Source: Carboxylicivirga taeanensis
GTDB lineage: Bacteria > Bacteroidota > Bacteroidia > Bacteroidales > Marinilabiliaceae
Reading direction: 5' to 3'
Length of the DNA stretch: 64,000 bases
Assembly (NCBI RefSeq): GCF_051851475.1
Contig: NZ_JBPUSJ010000010.1
Span: forward strand, 1 to 64,000
Position numbers and translations under genes: made by a program
Notes under the pieces: model-generated
What the model saw: only the letters and a program-made list of their open reading frames with translations
What the model was told of the DNA's origin: nothing
The model's database searches: none
Part shown: in pieces, positions 18,006-28,269 of the stretch
How positions within the stretch are numbered: position 1 is the stretch's first letter
Layout: each line of letters opens with the position of its first letter

Positions 18006-20105
18006 ATGTCTGATTTATCGATGCAAAATATTAACTACCTGCCGGGCGTTGGCCCCAAAAAAGCTGAGCTGTTAAAGCAGGAGCTTAAGGTTGCATCCTA
18101 CGAGGATTTGCTCTACTATTTCCCTTATAAGTATGTTGACCGCAGTAAGTTTTACGCCATTCGCGAGGTAAATACCAAGTTGCCCTACATACAGGTGAAG
18201 GGGCGCTTCACCTCGCTCAGCACAGTTGGAACGGGGCGGCAAAGTCGAATGACCGCAACTTTTACCGACGGAACAGGGATATTGGAGCTCATCTGGTTCA
18301 AAGGACATAAATATGTGAAAGACTCGATTAATTCAGAAGCCGAGTACATTGTTTTCGGAAAACCTTCGTCGTTTAATGGCAGAGTAAACATCGTTCATCC
18401 TGAACTGGAGAAGGTGAATGATGCACAGGTGAAAATTTCATCAGCCCTGCAGGCCTTTTACAACACCACTGAAAAGATGAAGAAAGGTTTTCTGAATTCG
18501 AAAGCCATCAATAAGCTTCAACAAAATATCTTTCTATCTTTCCAGGGAAAAATATCGGAGACCTTGCCGGCCAGCATTCTTGAGAAATACAAACTACTGA
18601 ACCTGCACGAATCTCTCAAAACAATCCATTTTCCGCCTAACTCACAGCTCCTGGAAAAAGCACAATTCAGGTTGAAATTTGAAGAGCTTTTTTACATTCA
18701 GCTAAATATTCTGCGGCAGCGTAACCAAAGAAGCAAGGCCATTAAAGGACATTTATTTGGCACGGTTGGACAATACCTCAATGAGTTTTACTCACAAAAA
18801 ATCCCATTCGAACTTACCAACGCCCAAAAGCGCGTTATTAAAGAAATAAGACGCGACATGGGCTCGGGCAAACAAATGAACCGCTTGCTCCAAGGAGATG
18901 TTGGCTCGGGAAAAACACTCGTAGCCTTGATGGTAATGCTCATTGCGCTGGATAATAATTTCCAGACCTGCCTGATGGCCCCTACAGAGATACTGGCTAC
19001 CCAGCACTTTGAAACCATAAGCCAAATGGTGGAGGGTTTAGATATTAAAGTAGCCTTACTCACCGGCTCATCCAAGAAAAAAGAACGTGAGCAGATTGAT
19101 AGAGACCTTCAATCGGGTGAACTGCAGATTTTAATTGGTACACATGCCCTGCTGGAAGATAAGGTCGTGTTTAACAACCTCGGTTTAGTGGTGGTTGATG
19201 AGCAACACCGTTTTGGAGTGGCGCAACGTGCCCGGCTATGGCGCAAAAACACACAGCCCCCGCATGTGCTGGTAATGACGGCCACACCTATCCCGAGAAC
19301 CCTGGCGATGACTATCTATGGCGATTTGGAAGTATCGGTAATTGATGAGCTGCCCCCGGGACGAAAACCCATTGAAACAGCGCACTATTTTCATAACCGA
19401 CGTAACAACCTCAATAAATTCATTAAAGGAGAACTGGATAAAGGCAGACAGGTTTACGTAGTCTATCCTCTGATTGAGGAGTCGGAAAAGATGGATTTTA
19501 AAAATCTGGCTGAAGGCTATGAATACATGCAACGTGTTTTCCCTGATTACAAAGTGAGCATGGTGCATGGTAAGATGCGTCCCGCAGAAAAAGACGAGGC
19601 CATGCAGGAATTTGCCGCCAACCGCTCACAAATACTGGTATCCACCACTGTGATTGAAGTAGGGGTGAATGTGCCCAATGCCTCGGTTATGGTGATTGAA
19701 AGTGCCGAGCGCTTTGGCTTATCGCAGTTGCATCAGCTGCGCGGGCGTGTTGGTCGTGGCGCCGAGCAAAGCTTCTGCATTCTAATGACCAGCTATAAAC
19801 TATCGGACGAAACCCGCAAGCGAATGGATATCATGACCCGCTCAACCGATGGCTTTGAAATTGCTGAGGCCGACCTGAAGCTGCGTGGCCCGGGCGATTT
19901 GGAAGGTACTCAACAATCTGGACTACCTTTCTCATTAAAAATTGCCAACCTGGGACGCGATGGACAAATTCTGCAATTTGCCCGTCAGGTGGCCGAAGCC
20001 ATCTTAAGCATCGACCCCTTGCTGGAGAAACAGGAAAACTACATACTGAACAAACAACTCAAAAAGCTAGCCAGCGAAAAAATGAACTGGAGCATGATTA
20101 GTTAA
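18006..20105 (+). CDS. recG: ATP-dependent DNA helicase RecG
   Basis: A 699-residue superfamily 2 helicase that remodels stalled forks and Holliday junctions. The N-terminal wedge/OB region includes 'YLPGVGPKKAELL' and 'VKGRFTSLSTVGTGRQSRMTATFTDGTG'. The helicase core has Walker A GDVGSGKT (about 298-305), DEQH box 'VVVDEQHRFG' (about 398), 'MTATPIPRTLAM' and motif VI 'QLRGRVGRG'. The C-terminal TRG/wedge-contact region 'LRGPGDLEGTQQSGLP' is present. Length is typical. The start is ATG 18006 or the second ATG at 18021, given the promoter position. Confidence 0.95.
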   Translation: MSDLSMQNINYLPGVGPKKAELLKQELKVASYEDLLYYFPYKYVDRSKFYAIREVNTKLPYIQVKGRFTSLSTVGTGRQSRMTATFTDGTGILELIWFKGHKYVKDSINSEAEYIVFGKPSSFNGRVNIVHPELEKVNDAQVKISSALQAFYNTTEKMKKGFLNSKAINKLQQNIFLSFQGKISETLPASILEKYKLLNLHESLKTIHFPPNSQLLEKAQFRLKFEELFYIQLNILRQRNQRSKAIKGHLFGTVGQYLNEFYSQKIPFELTNAQKRVIKEIRRDMGSGKQMNRLLQGDVGSGKTLVALMVMLIALDNNFQTCLMAPTEILATQHFETISQMVEGLDIKVALLTGSSKKKEREQIDRDLQSGELQILIGTHALLEDKVVFNNLGLVVVDEQHRFGVAQRARLWRKNTQPPHVLVMTATPIPRTLAMTIYGDLEVSVIDELPPGRKPIETAHYFHNRRNNLNKFIKGELDKGRQVYVVYPLIEESEKMDFKNLAEGYEYMQRVFPDYKVSMVHGKMRPAEKDEAMQEFAANRSQILVSTTVIEVGVNVPNASVMVIESAERFGLSQLHQLRGRVGRGAEQSFCILMTSYKLSDETRKRMDIMTRSTDGFEIAEADLKLRGPGDLEGTQQSGLPFSLKIANLGRDGQILQFARQVAEAILSIDPLLEKQENYILNKQLKKLASEKMNWSMIS

Positions 20106-20125
20106 GCCGCCTATTGACAATTCTG

Positions 20126-22096
20126 CTACAATTTCGACACCAGATTGTCATCCTTTTTAACCAATACAATTTTAGCGTTAATTTTTGATGTTACTGTTTG
20201 CATAAATTGTTTCAACTCTTTATATGTATTGGCCGGATAGGTTTGCTTCTTGAAATTGTATAAGGCCACCACCTGCACTAATGCACCTTTTTGATGCACC
20301 ATGTAATTAAAGCTTACATTTTCAGTTTCCAGTTTTTTATTGCCTGGAAGTTCCTGAACATTATACCCTTCTGGCACCTCTATGGTGGCCACCAACCGGT
20401 TTCCTCTTAGGTAAACCAAATCAACCGGATGCGTTCTTTCCTCTTGAATGAAAGGGTTACTATGCTCAGAGAGATTGGCAAATGGCGCAATTATCAACTG
20501 CTCATCAATGCGATCGATGGACTGAGAAAAATTAAATGCATATTTAAAAGACAATGGGCTATCAAACAAATCATCAGCTTCCATGGAGGTAACCTTCACT
20601 CCTCTTTTGGTAATCTTCTCCTCAAACTTTTCTTTGCTGGCATAATAATCCTGGCGATCCGATAAAGCTGCATAGCCCGTGCTTCTGGCCTTACACACTC
20701 CCTCAACCTGATTGTCTTTAACATTGACTGACATAGCCAGATTGATTTCCTCCATTGAAAGGGCTGCATTGGTAATCGTTACCCAATTCTCACTATCTTC
20801 TTCCACAATAAATCCCTTGCCATTAATACAGTTTGAAGGAATCAAATTATTGGGACACAAATCCTGAGTTGCATCAACCAGGCGTTTCGTTCCATTTACC
20901 TCCACCAAAATAAGCACATAATTAAACAACTTCGAGTAAGGAAACGAGTCACTTACTTTGCCATTATCGCGCGTACTGATAATAACAGGTGAAACAGAAA
21001 GGCCAAGTGAGCGCAAAGCTCCAATGGTGCTTAAATTAATATTGCCAATATTGCCATTTAGTTCTGAGTTAAACTCTTTGAGCGAATACTGGGCAAATTT
21101 ACCGCTATAGTTATTCCAACTATAGTTTTGCTTCATATAATTAAGCACCTCCTCCAGTTGCTCCTCTTGAGGTTTCTGTTGCAAATGAGCGAAAGTTTTT
21201 TCACCCCATTTCTGAGCCCTTTTCAGGTATCTGCCAAAACTATCATTATCGAGCAACTCTTCGGCCAGCGATGGCCAGGTATTCATGTACTTGCGGGAAT
21301 AGCCCGATGGGTAGTTAATCTCCGAAAGTTGAAAATCAATCTTTTTCAGGTAATCATTTCTCGACGAAATAAAGCTCTCATCATTGAAAGACGGAATGTT
21401 GCGCATGCCAAACTCATACACCATATCATTAAACGGAATACCGACAAATACCCTGTCGAGCCCTTTCTTCTCGTATTTTTTATAATGATCGAACTTTGTG
21501 GCCCCTTGCAAACGGTAACGGTATGAAAAGAATGGAATCATATTCACCCGGTACTCGCTGTATAAAACCGGAATATCTGTCTGAAACTCCCAATCTTTAA
21601 AATAATCGTAATAATGAGAGTACACACTGTACTTCACGTCCACAATGGAACCTTCCTTCACCTGTGGCATGGCAAATTTTTTCATATACCAATACTCATT
21701 GATATCTTCCTGATAGACATTCTTCAAATCCAAAGCTATCTGCTCCAAACGCCCTCCTTCCACATTAAAGGTGTAACCCTGAATATCCTTGACAACTTCT
21801 CGCTGTTCTCCCTCCTGAAAAAGAGCTATCTCAAACTCGCCTTTGTTAAAGGCTGACTCATCAAAAATCTTAATCCGTACATGCCTTTCAAAACACAACA
21901 CAAAGCCCCTGTCATCCTGCACAAACCAGGAATTACCTAAATCGAATAAAACAACGGCAGGCGCCTCTTTTTCAAAGGCACACTCACTCATTTCAAAATC
22001 AGATGGCCGCAAACTGCCAAACTTGATATCCTGCCCCTCAAGCAAATGAAGCACAAATACATTTAGTAATAAAATAATGGTTAAAAGCTTATTCAT
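20126..22096 (-). CDS. DUF3857 / transglutaminase-like protein with degenerate catalytic triad
   Basis: A 656-residue exported protein: signal peptide (1-21), DUF3857 (about 50-240, with 'RHVRIKIFDESAFNKGEFEI'), a transglutaminase-like core (about 285-400) and a DUF3858-like C-terminus. The core keeps 'VSPVIISTRDNG' and 'LVDATQ' (the Asp). The nucleophilic Cys position reads 'NIGNINLSTIGAL' with no Cys, and the His position reads 'LFNYVLILV' with Tyr. It is therefore probably a non-catalytic binding protein, a form I recall in other Bacteroidota members. It is followed upstream by a paralogue whose triad is intact. Located in the periplasm; substrate unknown. Confidence 0.78.
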   Translation of the reverse strand: MNKLLTIILLLNVFVLHLLEGQDIKFGSLRPSDFEMSECAFEKEAPAVVLFDLGNSWFVQDDRGFVLCFERHVRIKIFDESAFNKGEFEIALFQEGEQREVVKDIQGYTFNVEGGRLEQIALDLKNVYQEDINEYWYMKKFAMPQVKEGSIVDVKYSVYSHYYDYFKDWEFQTDIPVLYSEYRVNMIPFFSYRYRLQGATKFDHYKKYEKKGLDRVFVGIPFNDMVYEFGMRNIPSFNDESFISSRNDYLKKIDFQLSEINYPSGYSRKYMNTWPSLAEELLDNDSFGRYLKRAQKWGEKTFAHLQQKPQEEQLEEVLNYMKQNYSWNNYSGKFAQYSLKEFNSELNGNIGNINLSTIGALRSLGLSVSPVIISTRDNGKVSDSFPYSKLFNYVLILVEVNGTKRLVDATQDLCPNNLIPSNCINGKGFIVEEDSENWVTITNAALSMEEINLAMSVNVKDNQVEGVCKARSTGYAALSDRQDYYASKEKFEEKITKRGVKVTSMEADDLFDSPLSFKYAFNFSQSIDRIDEQLIIAPFANLSEHSNPFIQEERTHPVDLVYLRGNRLVATIEVPEGYNVQELPGNKKLETENVSFNYMVHQKGALVQVVALYNFKKQTYPANTYKELKQFMQTVTSKINAKIVLVKKDDNLVSKL

Positions 22097-22209
22097 GCGA
22101 TTTAAATTTACATTTTACTGGCCATTTAAATGCCAATGATTTGAGTACTTAAACTATTTACTATCCATAAAATATCTTGTCACCTTTTTATATGCCGAAG
22201 GCGATTAAC

Positions 22210-24054
22210 TTAGAGGTATTCAATGATGCCCTTTTCCAATTCGGCATTTCCAAAAGTCTTTATAAAAGAGTAAAGTAATTCGTATTCATCCAACTCATAA
22301 ACTCCGGCTTTAATAACCAGGTGTCGGGATATTACCAAGGTATTTCCCTCGATATGTACCTCCCGCTGGTAACTGCCGAATCTGGAAGTAAGTCTTTGAC
22401 CTTTAATGCCACTCAGCTTCTTAATGGCCTTGGGCATTTTATAAATAACCGTGTCATGCACATTAAACGGATAGTTAAATCGAAGCTCCTGGGTACGTTT
22501 TTCCGGTGTTTCGAGGTTGAAATAGAAGGGGCGAACTGGTTTAAGAAGAGCTCGATTACCAATTGGCTCAATCGCATTCACCAGGTTGGCCTGCAACGAT
22601 AAATCTATCACCGAAGAATCGACAGAAGCCCTGTTTAATTCAAAATCCTGGATATCGGCATATTCAATAAGGCTGAGTTTTTCAATATAATCCAGTTTAT
22701 CCCGCTGCGGCAAACCATCATTTAAACTTTTTAGGGAATCAAATGCCCGCCCTCTTAACCTCGCGAAGGTGGAAGCCTGCCAAACGCCTGCTGCATCTTG
22801 GGAAATTTGGGTTCGATAGCTGTTTGCTACATCAGCCACCTGCAGAGCCGGTGTTTGAGCCAATCGACTCTGTTCGCCATCCACCAATAACACTGTTCTG
22901 TTTTGCGTAAACGTTCCCAGGTAATTAAAAGGTGCTGAATTATCGGTACACTCTAACCAAATTGTATCATTAGCCTGCGGCACACAGAGAATAACGTGAT
23001 TAAACTGCTGAGACGGGTAGGCCTTTTTGATATGTTTGGGATGATGACCTGCATGCACAACTGTATAAACAGAATGTATTCCGAGCTCGCTGAGCATGGC
23101 TTGCATGTAGTTAGTAAGCGCCTTGCAATCGCCATATTTATTGGCACACACATAGCTGGCTGGCTCTGGTTTTAAGCCTCCTATATCTAAGGCTACATTG
23201 ATGTAGCGCGTATTCGTTTGTAAGTATTTATAAAGTTTATCAATCTTCTCCCGATCACTCTCACAATCTTCGGTGATTTGCCGGATGCGATTTTGCTCTT
23301 CTAATGTCAGGCTTTGGCTGTTTTCTTTCAATTGTGTTAACCACTTGCCAAATTGTTGCCAGCTGCGTCCGTTACCATCAACCCCATAATGAAAATCTGC
23401 AGGCATCACAACAACTTGCGCTTGCAACTCCTGCCATTGAGGACCAAATTTTTCACGTTCGACCACCTCAATATTTTCAGCCTCCCAATGGTACACACGT
23501 TCAGGGCCTATCACCTTTACATCAGGCGATTGTATGCTTTGTTGAAAAACATTAAGCGGCAGCCCATCCGGCACATTAAGGGTGAGCGAAGCACGTCGAA
23601 CAGGAATATCCTTTTTAAGGCGAGGTAACCAGTAAGCTAAAAAAAGGTAATCATCAGCCTGCTTGCGATAGCTGTATTTTATTATGTAAGGATAACTATT
23701 GTGCAGCAGTTTAAAAGATAAGAGCATATCATCGCTATGGAATGCCTCGTATGAAAAAGCATTAGAGCGAACAATATCCCTATTTTTGAGCTTACGGATT
23801 TGCTGACCATTACTATCATAAACTACAGCCTGCAAGTCTTTGACAACATTCCCTTTGGAGTAGAGAATTTTAATTTCGGCTTCAGCTAATCCTTTAGCCG
23901 AATTAATTTGCAGTTCCACTTCGGTTTGTTCAACCAGGGTGTTGCCCGACAGCTGAATAACTTTGTGGTAATTTTTAATCTCACATTTGGCCGATTGCCC
24001 AACAGTACCAGCACTGCAAAGCAATAGTGAAAGAACAATGAGGGGTAGGCGCAT
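22210..24054 (-). CDS. DUF3857 / transglutaminase-like protein with intact triad
   Basis: A 614-residue exported protein with a signal peptide (MRLPLIVLSLLLCSAGTVGQ), DUF3857 (about 25-220) and a transglutaminase-like core whose Cys (near residue 309 in 'NKYGDCKALTNYM'), His ('QFNHVILCV') and Asp ('LECTD') are all present. Family members are thought to be cysteine peptidases or amidases; no substrate is known here. The C-terminal third is beta-rich (DUF3858-like). It lies 113 bp upstream of its degenerate paralogue on the same strand, so the pair may work together. Confidence 0.8.
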   Translation of the reverse strand: MRLPLIVLSLLLCSAGTVGQSAKCEIKNYHKVIQLSGNTLVEQTEVELQINSAKGLAEAEIKILYSKGNVVKDLQAVVYDSNGQQIRKLKNRDIVRSNAFSYEAFHSDDMLLSFKLLHNSYPYIIKYSYRKQADDYLFLAYWLPRLKKDIPVRRASLTLNVPDGLPLNVFQQSIQSPDVKVIGPERVYHWEAENIEVVEREKFGPQWQELQAQVVVMPADFHYGVDGNGRSWQQFGKWLTQLKENSQSLTLEEQNRIRQITEDCESDREKIDKLYKYLQTNTRYINVALDIGGLKPEPASYVCANKYGDCKALTNYMQAMLSELGIHSVYTVVHAGHHPKHIKKAYPSQQFNHVILCVPQANDTIWLECTDNSAPFNYLGTFTQNRTVLLVDGEQSRLAQTPALQVADVANSYRTQISQDAAGVWQASTFARLRGRAFDSLKSLNDGLPQRDKLDYIEKLSLIEYADIQDFELNRASVDSSVIDLSLQANLVNAIEPIGNRALLKPVRPFYFNLETPEKRTQELRFNYPFNVHDTVIYKMPKAIKKLSGIKGQRLTSRFGSYQREVHIEGNTLVISRHLVIKAGVYELDEYELLYSFIKTFGNAELEKGIIEYL

Positions 24055-24131
24055 TCTTTTCTTTCCAAAGTAACACTTTTAGTTAAACAGTGTAGCATTC
24101 GCCCATAATTTAAATACCTTCTAAGTAATAA

Positions 24132-24161
24132 ATAAGCCACATCGGGGCTGATGCGGCTTAT
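24132..24161 (-). terminator. Terminator of the DUF2807 gene
   Basis: Read on the minus strand, AAGCCGCATC and GATGTGGCTT form a 10-bp stem with one G-U wobble around an AGCCCC loop, extended by flanking AT pairs, just downstream of the DUF2807 stop codon and before the next gene. It lacks a long U run. Confidence 0.55.
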
Positions 24162-24177
24162 AATCAATAGATATCTT

Positions 24178-24864
24178 TTATCGTTGCTGAATATCTCCTG
24201 CGCCCGATTCATTCAACTGCTTTCGCTCAGGAGCTCCATAAAACGTAATATCACTCCCTCCGCTAGCATTAGCTACTATCTCTTTTTCTACCCAAACAAC
24301 TGCATCTGAACCGCCCGAAGAAGTAACTTTAACAAATTGCGCCTTCAATTCGCGGGCATTAATATCAGAACCGCCGCTTGAAATTGCAATCAATTTATCG
24401 GCTGTCCCTTTAAGTTTCATATCAGCACCACCCGAAGTCGTCAACTTTAGCTCCTGGGTATTCACTTCCAGATAAACATCAGAACCCCCACTACTGCTAA
24501 CATGCACAAAAGGCTGCTCCAGCACATTCTGACCATAAACATCGGAACCGCCACTGGCTGTTAACTCTTCGAGTTCCTTAAAGGACACGTAAACCTTAGG
24601 CACTGAATTTTCGCCCCAATTCCAGCCACCTCGTCCTTTAATATAAATCTTCAGGGTGTTTCCCTGCACTTCAGTAATCAATTTGTGTAGAATATCCTTT
24701 CGACACACCACCTCCAAGGCCTGATCGCCAGCCTGAGTTAAGTACAAATCAATCCCTGATGAAACCGAAATACGGGTAAAATCATCAAGGGTACGCGTTT
24801 CTTTTTCTTGCGATTGAGTAACTGTGGTTAAAACAACCAGTAAAAGCAGCATTATTTTTCTCAT
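24178..24864 (-). CDS. DUF2807 (head GIN domain) exported protein
   Basis: A 228-residue protein with a signal peptide (1-19) and a DUF2807 / 'head GIN' beta-solenoid. The motif SGGSD or a close variant recurs at residues 104, 125, 144 (SGGAD), 163, 183, 201 and 220 (SGAGD), that is every 18-21 residues, one per coil. Such proteins are common exported adhesin-like or structural proteins of Bacteroidota, with no enzymatic role known. The gene has its own terminator and stands upstream of the two DUF3857 genes. Confidence 0.85.
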   Translation of the reverse strand: MRKIMLLLLVVLTTVTQSQEKETRTLDDFTRISVSSGIDLYLTQAGDQALEVVCRKDILHKLITEVQGNTLKIYIKGRGGWNWGENSVPKVYVSFKELEELTASGGSDVYGQNVLEQPFVHVSSSGGSDVYLEVNTQELKLTTSGGADMKLKGTADKLIAISSGGSDINARELKAQFVKVTSSGGSDAVVWVEKEIVANASGGSDITFYGAPERKQLNESGAGDIQQR

Positions 24865-24925
24865 ATAATTACGATTAAGCGTTTTTAAAATAATAGGACG
24901 CTTTAGCTCCTGGAATAGTTACAGG

Positions 24926-26299
24926 TTAAGCCATTTTTCCAGGTTTTGACTTAAGCCGGTTAAAGTAGCTGATGGTGGCTCGTTTGACATGAGGTGCCAG
25001 AATAATGGCCGCAATCATATTTGGAAAAGCCATTAAGGCATAGGCTGAATCGATAAACGCAATCACTACATCAATGGATACAACAGCAGCTACAACTGCA
25101 CTTATCACACTTAACACATTATAAATATTGTGCGATTTCGTACCAAACAAATACGAAGAGCACTTATTTCCATAGTAGGGAAAAGTAAACAAAGTGGACA
25201 AAGCAAAAAACAATACACAAATAATTAGCAAGTAAGGTCCGTACCCCGGAATAGCTTTATCAAAGGCCAAAGCTGTTAAAGTAATGCCATCTGCATCACT
25301 CGTTTGCCAAACACCTGTGACCAAAATTGCTAAGGCCGTCATTGTACATACAATAAGTGTATCAACAATCGGCCCAAGCATGGCCACCAAGCCTTCGCGC
25401 ACGGGCTCATTGGTTTTTGCCGCCCCATGTGCTAATGGAGCTGTCCCTATACCTGCTTCATTAGAAAAGGCTGCCCGCTTGATTCCCGTTATAATAATAA
25501 TGCCCACAGCACCTCCCAGCACGGCTTGGGCGTCAAATGCATCTTTAAAAATAAGGACAATGGCATCCCAAAGTGCATCGGGATGCGAAAAAATAATATA
25601 CAGCACCAACCCAACATAAAGCAGCACCATAAATGGAACAATACTGGCAGTGACCTTACCAATGCGCTTAATTCCACCAAAAATAACAACCGACATGCAG
25701 GCAGCCACAAGAAGGCCTGTTACTAAATCACTGGTAAAACCAGTTGTTACGCCATTGGGTTTTAAGACAATATCGCGGAACACCTGGGTTAACTGATTAC
25801 TCTGAAATACAGGGAATACTGCAAACATGGCGGCCACAGCAAAAAACACTGCCATAGGTTTCCAGGCTTTACCCAGTCCCTCTGTGATTATATACATGGG
25901 GCCGCCCTGTACTTCGCCCCTATCATCTTTACCACGGAACATAACAGCCAACGTTCCGGTAAAAAATTTTGTGGAGACTCCCAGCACGGCACTCACCCAC
26001 ATCCAAAAAATGGCACCCGGACCACCTGCTGTAATTGCTACAGCCACGCCACTAATATTTCCCATACCAACTGTAGCTGCCAAAGCAGTTGATAAAGCCT
26101 GAAAATGGTTGATTTGCCCTTCCTCCTCGGGATTATCATATTTACCTCTTAAAATATCGATGGCATGAGAAATATATCGGAAAGGTAAAAGTCGGCTATA
26201 AATCATAAAGAAAAATCCACCACCTAAAAGAAGAATAAGTAATGGCGTACCCCAAATAAAGTCACTAAATTCGATGATTAGATTTTCTATTCTTTTCAT
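24926..26299 (-). CDS. Sodium:alanine (AGCS) symporter
   Basis: A 457-residue inner-membrane Na+/amino-acid symporter of the AGCS (AlsT/DagA) family. It has about 11 hydrophobic segments and the family motifs 'ALAATVGMGNISGVAVAI' near the N-terminus, 'GGPMYIITEGLGK' and 'IKRAAFSNEAGIGTAPLAHGAAKT'. I place the start at ATG 26299 ('MKRIENLIIEF'), the typical AGCS N-terminus. The open frame continues 16 codons further upstream (to 26347), which adds an atypical hydrophobic extension. Neither start has a clear ribosome site. It is monocistronic. It likely imports alanine or glycine. Confidence 0.9.
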   Translation of the reverse strand: MKRIENLIIEFSDFIWGTPLLILLLGGGFFFMIYSRLLPFRYISHAIDILRGKYDNPEEEGQINHFQALSTALAATVGMGNISGVAVAITAGGPGAIFWMWVSAVLGVSTKFFTGTLAVMFRGKDDRGEVQGGPMYIITEGLGKAWKPMAVFFAVAAMFAVFPVFQSNQLTQVFRDIVLKPNGVTTGFTSDLVTGLLVAACMSVVIFGGIKRIGKVTASIVPFMVLLYVGLVLYIIFSHPDALWDAIVLIFKDAFDAQAVLGGAVGIIIITGIKRAAFSNEAGIGTAPLAHGAAKTNEPVREGLVAMLGPIVDTLIVCTMTALAILVTGVWQTSDADGITLTALAFDKAIPGYGPYLLIICVLFFALSTLFTFPYYGNKCSSYLFGTKSHNIYNVLSVISAVVAAVVSIDVVIAFIDSAYALMAFPNMIAAIILAPHVKRATISYFNRLKSKPGKMA

Positions 26300-26559
26300 T
26301 AAGGAAAGATAAAAAATTATCATATGACATTCAAAGCTGATAGCCATTTGACTTTATAATTTTTTAACGGTAATTATTGCACTCTTTCTTTAATTGATTT
26401 TGAATTATATTTTAGATTTGCACTAAAGCGATGGCGCATCTGTTAAGAACGTTGATAAATCGATAAATTATAATATAAAACTGCTTAAGCCAATAGTCAT
26501 CATCGAAACCACTATTTAGACGATGGCTAATGACTTCTGCCTAATAACCAATTTCTATT

Positions 26560-28164
26560 ATGGCTGATTTTAAATATCAAAAACCCTTTCCAATCCTTAA
26601 GGATGAAACTCCTTATCGTTTGGTAACCAAAGATTATGTTTCGACGATTGAGGTAGATGGCCGAAAAATTCTAAAAGTAGACCCCAAAGGGCTGGAACTA
26701 CTTTCTAAAGAGGCATTTTCTGATGTTTCCTTTTACTTACGTCCAACGCACCTGCAGAAGCTGGCTAATATTTTGCAAGACGAGGAAGCATCTGACAATG
26801 ACCGTTTTGTAGCACACACCATGCTTATGAACCAGGTAGTGACAGCAGAAGGCGAACTGCCCACCTGTCAGGATACCGGCACAGCCATTGTGATTGGCAA
26901 GAAAGGAGAAAATGTATTTACAGGTGCCAACGATGCTGAACATTTGTCGAAAGGGGTGTTTGAAACCTATCGTGACAGGAATCTGCGCTACTCACAGGTA
27001 GTTCCTTTCTCAATGTTTGAAGAAAAAAACACAGGCACTAACCTGCCTGCACAAATAGATATATACGCTGAGCAAGGTAATCAATACGATTTCTTGTTTA
27101 TGACCAAAGGTGGCGGTTCGGGTAATAAAACCTTTTTGTACCAGCAAACCAAAGCCCTGCTAACAGAAGAAAACCTGACAAAATTCGTACAGGATAAGAT
27201 TAAAGATCTGGGAACCTCGGCTTGCCCACCTTATCACCTTGCTTTAGTAATTGGTGGTACTTCAGCCGAAGCCACGCTGGCAACTGTAAAAAAAGCCTCT
27301 GCAGGCTACTTCGATCACCTGCCAACTGAAGGAAATGAGGGCGGTCAGGCTTATCGCGATTTGGAATGGGAAGAAAAAGTGCAGAAAATTTGCCAGGAAA
27401 GTACAATTGGTGCTCAGTTTGGCGGAAAATATTTTGTGCATGATGTTCGTGTTATCCGCCTGCCACGCCACGCCGCTTCGTGCCCGGTTGGATTGGGAGT
27501 TAGCTGTAGTGCCGACCGCAACATCAAAGCTAAAATTACAGAGGAAGGTATTTTTGTAGAAGAGCTGGAAAAAAATCCATCACGCTTTGTTCCTAAAGAA
27601 GCACCACACATGGCTCCGGCTGTGGATATTGACTTGGATCAGCCCATGGAAGACGTGTTAAAGGAACTAACCAAGTACCCGATAAAAACACGCCTTAACC
27701 TTTCGGGAACATTGATTGTAGCTCGCGACATTGCACATGCCCGCATCAAGCAAATGTTGGATGAAGGAAAGCCAATGCCAGAGTATCTTAAAAACCATCC
27801 GGTTTACTACGCCGGCCCGGCCAAAACGCCTAAAGGGATGGCATCGGGTAGCTTTGGACCTACTACCGCCGGGCGGATGGACCCATACGTGGACTTCTTC
27901 CAGAAAAATGGCGGTTCGATGATTATGGTAGCTAAAGGTAACCGCTCACAGGCCGTCACCGATGCCTGTAAGAATAACGGTGGTTTTTACTTGGGTTCCA
28001 TTGGTGGACCGGCAGCCATTCTGGCTAAAAACAGCATTAAATCAGTAGAAGTAGTTGACTTTGAGGAGTTAGGCATGGAAGCTGTTCGCAAGATTAGAGT
28101 TGAAAATTTCCCTGCCTTTATCATTGTTGATGATAAAGGAAATGATTTCTTTGCTAAACTGTAA
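26560..28164 (+). CDS. fumA: Fumarate hydratase, class I (4Fe-4S)
   Basis: A 534-residue one-chain class I fumarase (alpha and beta domains fused) that interconverts fumarate and malate. [4Fe-4S] ligand cysteines are Cys103 ('LPTCQDTG'), Cys222 ('SACPPYH') and Cys308 or Cys316 ('ASCPVGLGVSCSADRN'). The beta-domain has 'ARDIAHARIK', 'GSFGPTTAGRMD' and 'GSIGGPAA'. This enzyme is oxygen sensitive, in keeping with anaerobic or microaerobic metabolism. It is monocistronic and ends at a strong terminator. The symbol could equally be fumB. Confidence 0.93.
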   Translation: MADFKYQKPFPILKDETPYRLVTKDYVSTIEVDGRKILKVDPKGLELLSKEAFSDVSFYLRPTHLQKLANILQDEEASDNDRFVAHTMLMNQVVTAEGELPTCQDTGTAIVIGKKGENVFTGANDAEHLSKGVFETYRDRNLRYSQVVPFSMFEEKNTGTNLPAQIDIYAEQGNQYDFLFMTKGGGSGNKTFLYQQTKALLTEENLTKFVQDKIKDLGTSACPPYHLALVIGGTSAEATLATVKKASAGYFDHLPTEGNEGGQAYRDLEWEEKVQKICQESTIGAQFGGKYFVHDVRVIRLPRHAASCPVGLGVSCSADRNIKAKITEEGIFVEELEKNPSRFVPKEAPHMAPAVDIDLDQPMEDVLKELTKYPIKTRLNLSGTLIVARDIAHARIKQMLDEGKPMPEYLKNHPVYYAGPAKTPKGMASGSFGPTTAGRMDPYVDFFQKNGGSMIMVAKGNRSQAVTDACKNNGGFYLGSIGGPAAILAKNSIKSVEVVDFEELGMEAVRKIRVENFPAFIIVDDKGNDFFAKL

Positions 28165-28188
28165 CAGTCAATAATACAACAAGACTAA

Positions 28189-28230
28189 AAAAAGCTGCGG
28201 TGGGTATTTCTTAAACCCATCGCAGCTTTT
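28189..28230 (+). terminator. Intrinsic terminator of the fumarase gene
   Basis: AAAGCTGCGGTGGG and CCCATCGCAGCTTT form a long stem (one G-U wobble) with an 8-10 nt loop, followed by TTTTGTTTTG. It lies 25 bp after the stop codon. Confidence 0.85.
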
Positions 28231-28269
28231 GTTTTGTATATTGCACACGAAAAAAATCATTCTTCTAGC

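Noticed and set aside
28234..28269. N-terminal extension of the alkyltransferase from TTG 28234
   Set aside because: It would begin within the promoter region just after the fumarase terminator, and family similarity begins at the ATG at 28270.
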